A stretch of DNA of 32,135 bases from Roseiarcus sp049514155 (GCF_049514155.1 NZ_JBEKVH010000027.1:1-32135), one strand, 5' to 3'. Shown: positions 7,585-16,214, counted from the first letter of the stretch. Numbers and translations are program-made. The notes: a model not told the origin generated them from the sequence alone.

Positions 7585-10068
7585 TCAGGCGAGCGGCCGG
7601 AACGGCGCGTTCCATATCTCGCTCGCATATTCGGCGATGGTGCGGTCGGACGAAAACCAGCCGACATTGCCGGTGTTGAGAATGCTCGAGCGCCGCCATC
7701 GCTTCTTGTCGCGCCAGGCTTGGTCGATCCGCAACTGCGTCGCCCAATAGGCTTCGAAGTCGGCGCAGACCATGAAGTAGTCGTGATGGGTGAGGGTGTC
7801 GACCAGGCTGCGATAGCGGCTGCGATCGTCGGGCGAGAAGACGCCGGCGGCGACCTCGTCCACTGCGCCGCGCAGGATCGGCGACGCGGCGATGCGCCCG
7901 CTGGAATCAATGCCGATCGCGCGCGCCGCCTCGACCTCCGCCGCGGTCAACCCGAAGATGAAGATGTTGTCGTCGCCGACGAGTTCCTTGAGCTCGACAT
8001 TGGCGCCGTCGAGCGTGCCGACGGTCAGCGCGCCGTTCAACGCCATCTTCATGTTGCCGGTGCCCGACGCCTCCATCCCGGCGGTCGAAATCTGCTCGGA
8101 GAGATCGACCGCAGGCATGATCGTCTCGGCCAGCGAGACGTTGTAGTTCGGCAGGAAGACGACCTTGAGCAGGCCGCGCACCGTCGGGTCGGAATTGACG
8201 ACGCGGGCGACGTCGATCGCCAACTTGATGATCAGCTTGGCCTGGGTGTAGCTCGCGGCCGCCTTGCCGGCGAAGATCTTCACGCGCGGCGCGAAGTCGA
8301 TGGTCGGATTGGCGCGGATGGTGTTGTAGCGGGCGATCGTCTCGAGAATGTTGAGCAGTTGCCGCTTGTATTCGTGGATGCGCTTGACGTGCACGTCGAA
8401 CAGCGCGTCGGGATCGACGCGCAGGTTGAGCGTCTCGGCGATCACGCGGGCGAGATCGACCTTGTTGGCGCGCCGAGCGAGGGCGACCTGCTCCTGCAGC
8501 GCCGCATCGTCGGCGTGGCGGGTGAGTTCGCGCAGCGCGTTGGGATCCTCGAGCGCCCGCTCGCCGGCGACCGCGGTGACGATTTTCGTCAGCCGCGGAT
8601 TGCACTCGATCAGCCAACGGCGGAATGTGATGCCGTTGGTTTTGTTGACGATGCGGCCAGGACAGACGAGGTCGAGGTCGCGGAACACAGTTTGGCGCAT
8701 CAGTTCGGTGTGCAGCGCCGAAACGCCGTTGATCTTGTGCGAGCCGACGAAGGCGAGGCTGCCCATCCGCACGCGCCGGCCGCCTTGCTCGTCAATCAAC
8801 GAAACGGCCGAGAGCAAAATAGGATCGCCGAGTCCACTCTTGCGCGCGCCGTCGAGATGGGTCGCGTTGATGAGGTAGATGATCTGCATGTGACGCGGCA
8901 GCAGCCGTTCCATCAGCGGCACCGGCCAGCTCTCCAGCGCCTCGGGCAGGAGCGTGTGGTTGGTGTAAGAGAAGACCTTCTTGGTGATCTCCCACGCTTC
9001 CTCCCAGTCGATGCGGTTGAGGTCGACGAGAATGCGCATCAGCTCGGCGACGGCGATCGACGGATGCGTGTCGTTGAGCTGAACCGCGGCGTGGTCGGGC
9101 AGGGTGCGGATGTCGCCAAACTGTTTGACGTGGCGACGGACGAGATCGAGCAGCGAGGCCGAAGCGAAGAAGTATTCCTGCCGCAGCCGCAGCTCCTGGC
9201 CGGCCGGGGTCGCGTCGCTAGGATAGAGCACCTTGGAGATCGCCTCGGCGCGCACGGTGTCCGAAAGGGCGCCGATGTAGTCGCCGGCGTTGAAGGCGTC
9301 GAGCTTCAGCGGGTCGACGGCGCGCGCCGACCACAGTCGCAGCGTGTTGACGTGACGACCGCGCCAACCGACGATCGGCGTGTCGTAACCGATCGCCTCC
9401 ACCGTCTCGTCGGGGTGCCAGACGTGACGGACGGATTCCTCGCCGTCGGCGACCGCTTCCACCCAGCCGCCGAAACCGATGGCGTAATTGACCTCGGGGC
9501 GCTCGAATTCCCACGGATTGCCGTGCGTGAGCCAATCCTCGGGAATCTCCTGCTGCCAGCCGTTGCGGATGATCTGGCGGAAGAGGCCGTTGTCGTAACG
9601 AATGCCGTATCCGGACGCGGCGATCGACAACGTCGCCATGCTGTCCATGAAGCAGGCGGCGAGGCGGCCGAGGCCGCCGTTGCCGAGCGCGGCGTCGGAT
9701 TCCAGCTTCCTCAGATGCGCCAAGTCGAGACCGAGCTGCGACAGCGCCGCGGTCATCGGCTCGACGATGCCGAGATTGGCGATCGCGTCATAGAGCAAAC
9801 GGCCGATCAGAAATTCGAGCGACAGGTAGTAGACGCGCTTGCGGCCGTCGCCGTAGACGGCGTTGGTCGAGGCGATCCAGCGTTCGACGACGATGTCGCG
9901 GGTGGCGAAAGCGACGGCGAGGAACCAGTCACGCGGGCTGGCGGCCACGCTGTTCTTGCCGACCGAGTAGGTCAGCTTGGCGAGAACCGCCGCTTTCAGC
10001 TCATCCGCCGTGTAATTGCGTACGGCCGGCAGCGCCGCGAAGGTCGCGGTGGGCGTCTGCTGGTCCAT
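7585..10068 (-). CDS. glgP: Glycogen/maltodextrin phosphorylase
   Basis: A GT35 phosphorylase of 827 residues that releases glucose-1-phosphate from the non-reducing ends of glycogen using inorganic phosphate and a pyridoxal phosphate cofactor. The PLP-lysine signature EASGTGNMKMALNGALT is near the C-terminus, and YYLSLEFLIGR and GNGGLGRLAACF near the N-terminus are family hallmarks. I chose the ATG at 10068 because it gives the normal length, is followed by a phosphorylase-like N-terminus and has an AAAGGA ribosome-binding site about 8 nt upstream. The frame is open for another 435 nt upstream, but that part lies antisense to mtnA and has no phosphorylase similarity. It is the first gene of the glg operon, so the operon promoter should lie in 10069-10209. 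Confidence 0.97.
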   Translation of the reverse strand: MDQQTPTATFAALPAVRNYTADELKAAVLAKLTYSVGKNSVAASPRDWFLAVAFATRDIVVERWIASTNAVYGDGRKRVYYLSLEFLIGRLLYDAIANLGIVEPMTAALSQLGLDLAHLRKLESDAALGNGGLGRLAACFMDSMATLSIAASGYGIRYDNGLFRQIIRNGWQQEIPEDWLTHGNPWEFERPEVNYAIGFGGWVEAVADGEESVRHVWHPDETVEAIGYDTPIVGWRGRHVNTLRLWSARAVDPLKLDAFNAGDYIGALSDTVRAEAISKVLYPSDATPAGQELRLRQEYFFASASLLDLVRRHVKQFGDIRTLPDHAAVQLNDTHPSIAVAELMRILVDLNRIDWEEAWEITKKVFSYTNHTLLPEALESWPVPLMERLLPRHMQIIYLINATHLDGARKSGLGDPILLSAVSLIDEQGGRRVRMGSLAFVGSHKINGVSALHTELMRQTVFRDLDLVCPGRIVNKTNGITFRRWLIECNPRLTKIVTAVAGERALEDPNALRELTRHADDAALQEQVALARRANKVDLARVIAETLNLRVDPDALFDVHVKRIHEYKRQLLNILETIARYNTIRANPTIDFAPRVKIFAGKAAASYTQAKLIIKLAIDVARVVNSDPTVRGLLKVVFLPNYNVSLAETIMPAVDLSEQISTAGMEASGTGNMKMALNGALTVGTLDGANVELKELVGDDNIFIFGLTAAEVEAARAIGIDSSGRIAASPILRGAVDEVAAGVFSPDDRSRYRSLVDTLTHHDYFMVCADFEAYWATQLRIDQAWRDKKRWRRSSILNTGNVGWFSSDRTIAEYASEIWNAPFRPLA

Positions 10069-10102
10069 GTTTGTTCCTTTCCGGAGCGCCGTCGTATGAT
10101 CG

Positions 10103-10130
10103 TTTCTAACACGGATGGGAATCTTCTCAA
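10103..10130 (-). promoter_or_regulatory. Possible glg operon promoter
   Basis: On the minus strand TTGAGA (10130-10125) is followed after 16 nt by TAGAAA (10108-10103), a passable -35/-10 pair about 35 nt upstream of the glgP start. It lies in the 141-nt divergent gap between glgP and mtnA. The match is modest and no operator was recognised, so this is tentative. Confidence 0.3.
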
Positions 10131-10209
10131 TGTCGTCGGTTAAGCGCCAAATGCCGCGGAATGGGACAATTCGCCTTGCGCGTCCGCGCCTTGCCGGCGA
10201 GGCGGAGCG

Positions 10210-11293
<1,084 letters not shown>

Positions 11294-11307
<14 letters not shown>

Positions 11308-11866
11308 CCTCCTGCGCCGCCTTGGCGGCGTCGACCGCCTGCTGGAGCGTGTCGACCTGGCTCTGCAAATCGCTGAGGCGGCGGGTGGCGTCTTCGATCT
11401 GTCGATCGAGGTCGGCGTATTTCGCCTGCGCGGCGGTGATCTGGCCCTCGACGACGCCGAGCTGGTCGTTTTCCCCCTGCAGCTTGGCGTCGACCGATTG
11501 GAGGTCGCGGGTCTTGGCGCCGGCCTCTTCCTGTGCGCCCGAGACGGCGAGCTTGGCTTCGCTGATCTGCTTGGTCAGTTCAGCGAGCTCATTCTGCGCC
11601 GCGGCGCGCGCCGAGACCGCTTCGGCCAGCGCCGCCTGGGCGTCCTTCGCCTGCTTGTCGAGATCGGCGGCGGCGCCGGCGGCCTTCTGCAGGTTCTGCA
11701 GGTCGGCGGCCAGGCCCTCGCGCGCGAGCTCGGCGCGCTTCAGCCCGTCGTCCATCTGCGTACGCAAATCTGCGGCCTGAGACCAGAAATAGGAGACCAG
11801 CAGCCAACCGACGATCGCCAGCGCGGCGAGGGCGAGGGGAACCGGGCGGCGGAAATCATCGCTCAT
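11294..11866 (-). CDS. Single-pass membrane protein with long coiled coil, function unknown
   Basis: I do not recognise a specific family. From the ATG at 11866 the protein has 190 residues: a short basic/acidic N-terminus (MSDDFRRP), one hydrophobic helix (about residues 9-28) and then an almost continuous heptad-rich, Ala/Gln/Asp-rich coiled coil to the C-terminus. No Cys, catalytic motif or signal peptidase site is evident. The topology suggests an inner-membrane anchor with a long alpha-helical rod, most simply in the periplasm. An alternative ATG at 11878 adds MARN; neither start has a convincing Shine-Dalgarno. It is convergent with mtnA (14-nt overlap) and divergent from soxB. It could be a structural or scaffold protein of the envelope, but nothing here tests that. 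Confidence 0.75.
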
Positions 11867-11996
11867 GTTTCTGGCCATAGTGGGAGCGCAGGCCCGCGTG
11901 GCGTCCGAAAATTGGGCGCCGCGCGGGAATGCGTCATATTGGAGCCGCCGCCGCGCCGCGCCAAGAGGCAAAATTGGTCCTGCGACGCCGCCGACG

Positions 11997-12013
11997 TTGC
12001 CGCGTTACGGCAA
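11997..12013. promoter_or_regulatory. Inverted repeat upstream of soxB, possible operator
   Basis: TTGCCG-CGTTA-CGGCAA is a perfect 6-5-6 inverted repeat lying 55 nt before the soxB start in a 200-nt divergent intergenic region. The size and symmetry suit a dimeric regulator such as a GntR- or LacI-type protein, but no such regulator gene is in the window. It could instead form a short mRNA hairpin. Confidence 0.35.
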
Positions 12014-12068
12014 ACCGGATAGGCCGACGGCGGCGGGGCGCGTCGCCCGGCCGGGAGAGGGCTGAACG

Positions 12069-13319
12069 GTGAAATTCTCCTTCGCCAGCCTCGCGCGCCA
12101 GGCGGTGACCGGCCACCAGGGCTGGACGCCGCAGTGGCGCTCCCCCGAGCCGAAGCCCGCCTACGACATTGTGATCGTCGGCGGCGGCGGCCATGGCCTC
12201 GCTGCGGCCTATTACCTCGCCAAGGAGCACGGCCTCGCCAACGTCGCCGTGCTCGAAAAAGGCTGGCTCGGCGGCGGCAACACCGGACGCAACACGACGA
12301 TCGTCCGCTCCAACTATCTGTGGGAGGCGTCGGAGGCGATCTACGGCCACGCGCATAAGCTGTGGAAAACGCTCGCCGAGGCGCTCAACTACAACGTGAT
12401 GTTCTCGCCGCGCGGCGTGCTGCAGCTCGCCCACAGCCGCCACGAGGAGGCGGCGCTCAAACGCCAGATTCACGCCAACCGGCTCGCCGGCATCGACGGC
12501 GAATGGGTGACGCCCGAGCAGGCGAAGGCGTTCTGCCCGATCCTCAACATCGATCCCGGCATCCGCTATCCGGTGCGCGGCGCGGCGCTGCAACGCAGCG
12601 GCGGCACGGCGCGCCACGACGCCGTCGCCTGGGGCTTCGCGCGCGCGGCAAGCGCGCTCGACGTCGACATCGTCGAGAATTGCGAGGTCGTCGCCATCCG
12701 TCGCGACGCGACCGGCGCGGTCAGCGGCGTCGAGACGACGCGCGGCGCGATCGCGACCAAGACGCTCGGAATCGTCGTCGCCGGCCACTCGAGCGTCGTG
12801 GCGGGCATGGCCGGGGTGCGGCTGCCGATCGAATCCTATCCGCTCCAGGCCCTGGTCTCCGAGCCGCTGAAGCCGGTCATGCCCTGCGTGGCGATGTCCA
12901 ACGCCATCCACGCCTACATGTCGCAGTCGGACAAGGGCGAGCTGGTGATCGGCGCGGGCACCGACGCCTACGTCTCCTACAGCCAGACCGGCGGACTGCA
13001 CATCGCCTCGGCGACGCTCGAAGCGATCTGCGAGCTGTTCCCGATCGCCTCGCGGCTGAGAATGATGCGCAACTGGGGCGGCATCGTCGACACGACGCCC
13101 GATCGCTCGCCGATCATCGGCAAGACGCCGGTCCCCGGCCTGTTCGTCAATTGCGGCTGGGGCACCGGCGGCTTCAAGGCGACGCCGGGATCGGGACATC
13201 TGTTCGCCCACCAGCTCGCGACCGGCGAGCCGCACCCGATCGCCGCGCCCTTCGCGCTCGACCGTTTCCGCTCCGGAGCGCTGGTCAACGAGGCGACCGC
13301 CGCCGCCGTCGCGCATTGA
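12069..13319 (+). CDS. soxB: Sarcosine oxidase beta subunit / N-methylglutamate dehydrogenase large flavoprotein subunit
   Basis: A FAD-dependent amine oxidase (DAO fold) of 416 residues that demethylates N-methyl amino acids and passes the one-carbon unit and electrons to partner subunits. The dinucleotide-binding motif VIVGGGGHGLAAAYYLA spans 35-51. GGTARHDAVAWGF (178-190) contains His183, which lines up with the histidine that covalently holds FMN in bacterial heterotetrameric sarcosine oxidase beta. The C-terminus has WGGIVDTTPDRSPIIG and NCGWGTGGFKATPG, also typical. The start is a GTG at 12069 with GGGAGAGG upstream; a more downstream start would cut the conserved N-terminus. SoxB and the MgdA-like subunit of N-methylglutamate dehydrogenase cannot be separated by reading. 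soxD follows 13 nt later; the alpha and gamma genes do not. Confidence 0.9.
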   Translation: MKFSFASLARQAVTGHQGWTPQWRSPEPKPAYDIVIVGGGGHGLAAAYYLAKEHGLANVAVLEKGWLGGGNTGRNTTIVRSNYLWEASEAIYGHAHKLWKTLAEALNYNVMFSPRGVLQLAHSRHEEAALKRQIHANRLAGIDGEWVTPEQAKAFCPILNIDPGIRYPVRGAALQRSGGTARHDAVAWGFARAASALDVDIVENCEVVAIRRDATGAVSGVETTRGAIATKTLGIVVAGHSSVVAGMAGVRLPIESYPLQALVSEPLKPVMPCVAMSNAIHAYMSQSDKGELVIGAGTDAYVSYSQTGGLHIASATLEAICELFPIASRLRMMRNWGGIVDTTPDRSPIIGKTPVPGLFVNCGWGTGGFKATPGSGHLFAHQLATGEPHPIAAPFALDRFRSGALVNEATAAAVAH

Positions 13320-13332
13320 AGGGCCCGAGCCG

Positions 13333-13611
13333 ATGCTGTTGATCCGCTGCCCCTATTGCCAAATGGAGCGCCCGGAGGCGGAGTTCAAATACGGCGGCCA
13401 AGCGCATCTGACCCGCCCAGACCCCAATTCCGCGAGCGACGCGGAATGGACGGATTACCTCTATTTCCGCGCCAATCCGAAGGGCGAATTCGGCGAACGC
13501 TGGCGCCATTCCGCCGGCTGCGGCCGTTTCTTCAATTGCCGGCGCGACACGGCGAGCGACCGCATCCTGGCGACCTACAAGATCGGCGAATCGCGGCCGG
13601 CGGCCGGGTAG
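13333..13611 (+). CDS. soxD: Sarcosine oxidase delta subunit / N-methylglutamate dehydrogenase small zinc subunit
   Basis: A 92-residue zinc-binding subunit of the heterotetrameric sarcosine oxidase family. Cys6, Cys9, His59 and Cys63 coincide with the zinc ligands known from the sarcosine oxidase delta subunit. The internal DAEWTDYLYFRANPKGEF and the tail DRILATYKIGE match the family along its full length. It follows soxB by 13 nt and is surely co-transcribed. In the usual soxBDAG order the 1000-residue alpha subunit would begin right after it; here the next 600 nt hold only palindromic DNA and a zwf remnant. The complex can therefore work only if the other subunits are encoded elsewhere. 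Confidence 0.92.
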   Translation: MLLIRCPYCQMERPEAEFKYGGQAHLTRPDPNSASDAEWTDYLYFRANPKGEFGERWRHSAGCGRFFNCRRDTASDRILATYKIGESRPAAG

Positions 13612-13630
13612 GGCGCGGGTGCATGGATTT

Positions 13631-13775
13631 CATAGTGGGGTGTCCTTCGAGGCCCTTTGACGCCTCAAAACGAGGCGGCGCGTAAATTGCGCGCGTGAAC
13701 TGAAAGACGGGCGCCGGCGCCCATCCCTCGTCGTGCGCGGAGCGCCGCGCACGGCGCACGTCAGGAACGACGGGA
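13631..13775. repeat. Palindromic intergenic element(s)
   Basis: The DNA just after soxD contains GTGTCCTTCGAGGCC (from 13638), similar to the start of short interspersed elements common between genes in Rhizobiales. It is followed at 13733-13752 by a perfect hairpin, GTGCGCGG-AGCG-CCGCGCAC, with flanking CCCTCGTCGT and ACGACGGG that extend the symmetry imperfectly. No other copy was seen in the window, so calling it a repeat rests on likeness to known elements and on its palindromic form. It ends where the zwf remnant begins. Confidence 0.4.
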
Positions 13776-13790
13776 GAAGCGGGCGGCATT

Positions 13791-14113
13791 GGGTTTGGGC
13801 CCGAGATCGCGCGCAAGTCAAGCCGCCCGGTCACGACTTCGTCGGCGAGCAGCGCGAGCCGGCGTTCGCGACGAACGGCCCGGCGAGCAGAGCGCCTATA
13901 CGCGGTTGCTGGGCGACGCGATGGCGGGCGAGGGCGCGCTGTTCACCCGGGAGGACGCGGTCGAGGCCGCCTGGGCGGCGGCGGTCGAGCCGATCCTCAA
14001 GGTTCACCCGAGAGCCCATCCGCTATAAGCGCGGGACTTGGGGGCCCGGCGAAGTCGACGCGCTGATCGCCGTCGGCGGCGGGTGGGACAATCCAGGCGC
14101 GGCGACGGCGTAG
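13791..14113 (+). pseudogene. zwf: Frameshifted 3' remnant of glucose-6-phosphate dehydrogenase
   Basis: Pieces of the C-terminus of NADP-dependent glucose-6-phosphate 1-dehydrogenase appear in order but in different frames. QVKPPGHDFVGEQRE starts at 13814. DERPGEQSAYTRLLGDAM and then EGALFTREDAVEAAWAA follow in another frame (about 13870-13985). YKRGTWGPGEVDALIAVG and GWDNP return to the first frame and end at the TAG at 14111. The intact family reads VKxPGxxFVGEQREL, PGEEAPYERLLGDAM, LFTREDAVEAAW and RGTWGPKEADALIA continuously, so at least two frameshifts have occurred (near 13865-13875 and near 14020). A third is likely near 13811, because GFGPEIA is in yet another frame. The first ~390 codons are missing. 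It has no start and cannot make a working enzyme. Confidence 0.85.
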
Positions 14114-14218
14114 GCGCGGCGCGCGCAAACGCGCTCGCGCCGTCCCGGGCGGCCGCGAGCGCGCCGACCGGCCGATGTTCCGCCGTCGTTTGGTGGCGGC
14201 GGCGCGAGCCGTTGGTCG

Positions 14219-15103
14219 CTATATCGCGTTTAACCGGTCCGGATGGACTTCAATCACTTCGACGTTTCGAACTTCGACGCCGAGTCGGAGCGCCTTCAAG
14301 AGATCGCAGAGCGTTTCGCCATCCACAAGATCAATCGCCGGCGCGCCGTCGCGAACGGCTTCCCGTTGCGCGTCGGCGGTGAACCGGCCGGTCGTGATGA
14401 CCAGTCCCTTGTCTGCGCGGCCAATCATAGCTCCTCGAAAGTCGCGAATCGTCGCCGACGAAACTGCATCCTTCCAGCGCTTGCACTGAAACAGTACGTG
14501 AAACGACACCAAGTTCATCCGAAGAACGCCCGCGCCATCGATGCCGCCATCGCCTGAGCGGCCGGTGACTTCGACCTTTGTGAAGCCGCTCTCTCGAAGC
14601 ACGCGCTGGCACAACCTCTCAAAGGCGTCAGGCGGTATCCCCTTAAGAATGCCAAGCAGGGTCTCTTTCCAATTGACGCCGTTCGTTTCCGTCTGGCCAT
14701 CCGTGCTGTCCGGCGGCGCGATCTCCTCGGCTTTGTGCTTGGGCGCGGGCGCCGATCTTGCGCCGCGAACGAGACGAACGACGTCGGCCGCGTCCTTTTT
14801 GGTGAAGCTGCGGCCTTTGGCCGTCAGCGTCCAAATTCCGCGATCACTGTTGTCGATCGCGCCGACCTTCTTCAAGTACGTCCGCGCCCACGCGACTCGA
14901 TACTCGACCTCGGACTGAGACCCGTCGCCGTGGGGTACGGCAAGCACATCGTCTGGCAACTTCATGTCCGCTGCGACACGATCGACCATTTCCGCAATCG
15001 ACGCGGACCCGCCAGTTTCCTTCAGCGCACAAAGGACGGGCCAGTGAAACTCGTAGAACTGTGGGACAACGACGTGGTTGCCGTTTTGATTTCTTGAGGC
15101 CAT
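14219..15103 (-). CDS. mrr: Mrr-type restriction endonuclease
   Basis: A 294-residue protein with the Mrr architecture. It has an N-terminal winged-helix DNA-binding domain (about residues 10-105, starting VPQFYEFHWPVLCAL and ending GIWTLTAKGRSF), a charged linker and a C-terminal PD-(D/E)xK nuclease. In the nuclease, FERLCQRVLRESGF (161-174) precedes GRSGDGGIDG with Asp189, and FQCKRW holds Gln206-x-Lys208; KGLVITTGRFTADAQREA follows. Mrr proteins cut DNA carrying foreign methylation (type IV restriction). No methyltransferase gene accompanies it, as expected for type IV. AGCAGGACA supplies a ribosome-binding site before the ATG at 15103. GC content looks lower than in its neighbours, consistent with acquisition. 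The 120 nt upstream show no clear promoter. Confidence 0.9.
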   Translation of the reverse strand: MASRNQNGNHVVVPQFYEFHWPVLCALKETGGSASIAEMVDRVAADMKLPDDVLAVPHGDGSQSEVEYRVAWARTYLKKVGAIDNSDRGIWTLTAKGRSFTKKDAADVVRLVRGARSAPAPKHKAEEIAPPDSTDGQTETNGVNWKETLLGILKGIPPDAFERLCQRVLRESGFTKVEVTGRSGDGGIDGAGVLRMNLVSFHVLFQCKRWKDAVSSATIRDFRGAMIGRADKGLVITTGRFTADAQREAVRDGAPAIDLVDGETLCDLLKALRLGVEVRNVEVIEVHPDRLNAI

Positions 15104-15223
15104 TGTCCTGCTTCCCAGGAGTCACCGTACCGCAAATCAGAAGGTGATTAAACGCGCCAACGCTGAGCTTCCCAAAGATCTCATGAGCCGCGATGGGACA
15201 CGGGCATTGCGGCCATTTCCGCT

Positions 15224-15706
15224 TCATCGCCATGACGCGTCGTTCTTCGGCAATCGGCCGGCGTCGTCGATGACCCGCACCTGATGCGGCGGGTCGGGGC
15301 CCCAGCGCCAGAAGATCGCATTGACGTCGGCGCCGGTCGCGCCGAAAGCGAAGCTCGGCGCGACAATCCCCGCGCGCCCCTCCGCGATCAGGCGGTCGGC
15401 GAGACTCTCCCAGGGACAGGCGAGCGTGGCGTGGTCGACGCCGAGCGCGGCGAGGGTCGCGGAGTCGGTGAGATCGACGACGTCTTCGCAATCGACATCG
15501 TAGCCGCATAAAGTCATCGGCTGCGCCTTGAAGGGGAAGGCCTGCTGCGCTTCGAGCCACGCGGTCTCGAAGCGCATCGAGGCGTACAGCGTCGGCCTGC
15601 CTGGCCGATTGAAACGCCCGCCGTACAACGCTGCGCCTCTCCCCGAAGCGGGGTCGAAGGCCCAACGCGGATTATGCGCGCGCCAGGCGACCCCGCGCAG
15701 CCTCAC
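15224..15706 (-). CDS. RES-domain toxin of a Xre/RES toxin-antitoxin pair
   Basis: A 160-residue RES-domain protein. Characterised RES toxins destroy cellular NAD+ (NAD phosphorylase or hydrolase activity). The family's first block is clear: AHNPRWAFDPASGRGA, YGGRFNRPGRPTLYAS with Arg31 and FETAWLEAQ with Glu47. The serine of the RES triad is probably in APSFAFG or ESLADRL. The start chosen is the GTG at 15706, because its GTGA overlaps the antitoxin stop and it gives the normal RES length. The frame is open further upstream, but only as a shadow of the antitoxin gene. Overlap implies coupled translation, so toxin should not be made without antitoxin. The family call is firm; activity is inferred. 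Confidence 0.88.
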   Translation of the reverse strand: MRLRGVAWRAHNPRWAFDPASGRGAALYGGRFNRPGRPTLYASMRFETAWLEAQQAFPFKAQPMTLCGYDVDCEDVVDLTDSATLAALGVDHATLACPWESLADRLIAEGRAGIVAPSFAFGATGADVNAIFWRWGPDPPHQVRVIDDAGRLPKNDASWR

Positions 15707-16074
15707 GCGTAGCCGCCAACGGATATGCGGCTGAGATACGCCTTCACCGCCTCGGCCCGCCCCTCCTTGACCAGGTCTTCGGCGGTACGATCGCCGAAAG
15801 AGGGCAGGGGTTGCGAGCGATACCAGGCGAACGCCTGCGGCGCCGACCCCGCCCACGGCAGAACGCGGTTGATGATCTCGGCGACGTCACGTAGGCGCGC
15901 CTGCGTCGGGCCCGCCTTCAACCGCGCGGTTTTGGAGACGGCGTCGCGCGACAGGCCGGCCGCGACCGCCAGCTCACCCTTAGTAATGCGCAGCTCGCCG
16001 CTCAAACCTTTCGGCGCGACGAAGCCGTCAGCATCGATCACGTCGGCCAGAAAAGCTTTCGTGGTCTCGTCCAT
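15703..16074 (-). CDS. Xre/MbcA-type antitoxin with C-terminal toxin-binding domain (DUF2384)
   Basis: A 123-residue antitoxin that neutralises the RES protein encoded immediately downstream. The N-terminal half has a helix-turn-helix (RITKGELAVAAGLSRDAVSK). The C-terminal half has the toxin-binding DUF2384 pattern: RDVAEIINRVLPWAGSAPQAFAWYRSQPLPSFGDRTAEDLV, here in pieces. The ATG at 16074 is preceded by GAGGCGGCTA, a good ribosome-binding site; a TTG at 16098 would add eight residues without one. The stop codon is shared with the toxin start (GTGA). Such antitoxins usually repress their own operon with the toxin as co-repressor. A promoter and a CCCAA-N2-TTGGG site lie just upstream, in the right place for that. 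Confidence 0.88.
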   Translation of the reverse strand: MDETTKAFLADVIDADGFVAPKGLSGELRITKGELAVAAGLSRDAVSKTARLKAGPTQARLRDVAEIINRVLPWAGSAPQAFAWYRSQPLPSFGDRTAEDLVKEGRAEAVKAYLSRISVGGYA

Positions 16075-16093
16075 TAGCCGCCTCGTCAAATGA

Positions 16094-16138
16094 CCCAACC
16101 TTGGGATGAAATATGAGGCGCGCCGAATCGATTGGCAA
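16094..16138 (-). promoter_or_regulatory. Promoter and candidate operator of the Xre-RES operon
   Basis: On the minus strand TTGCCA (16138-16133) and CATATT (16115-16110) are separated by 17 nt. The inverted repeat CCCAA-CC-TTGGG (16094-16105 on the plus strand) sits where transcription should start, and AATCGATT (16126-16133) is a palindrome next to the -35. Either could bind the Xre antitoxin for autoregulation. This is inferred from position and symmetry. Confidence 0.5.
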
Positions 16139-16179
16139 GGGCTGCCGACGATGGCCGGCGGACCGCGCGGCGCTTTCCC

Positions 16180-16208
16180 TTGTCGCGACTCGCCGCCTCC
16201 GCTAACCC
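16180..16208 (+). promoter_or_regulatory. Possible parC promoter
   Basis: TTGTCG (16180-16185), a 17-nt spacer and TAACCC (16203-16208) resemble the alphaproteobacterial housekeeping pattern, in which the -10 region often reads GCTAN4C; here it is GCTAACCC. The predicted transcription start falls on or next to the parC ATG. No Shine-Dalgarno precedes that ATG, so a leaderless mRNA is possible. The -10 match is weak. Confidence 0.3.
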
Positions 16209-16214
16209 GTCGCC

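Noticed and set aside
6388..10143. A 1251-codon open frame on the plus strand antisense to glgB and glgP
   Set aside because: Its product is rich in Arg, Asp, Val and Gly with no domain pattern, while both minus-strand genes are textbook enzymes. In GC-rich DNA the antisense frame lacks stops because of codon bias.
13733..14113. A 126-codon open frame taken as a new small gene
   Set aside because: It is one of the frames of the broken zwf remnant: only its middle and end resemble Zwf, and the intervening part does so in another frame.
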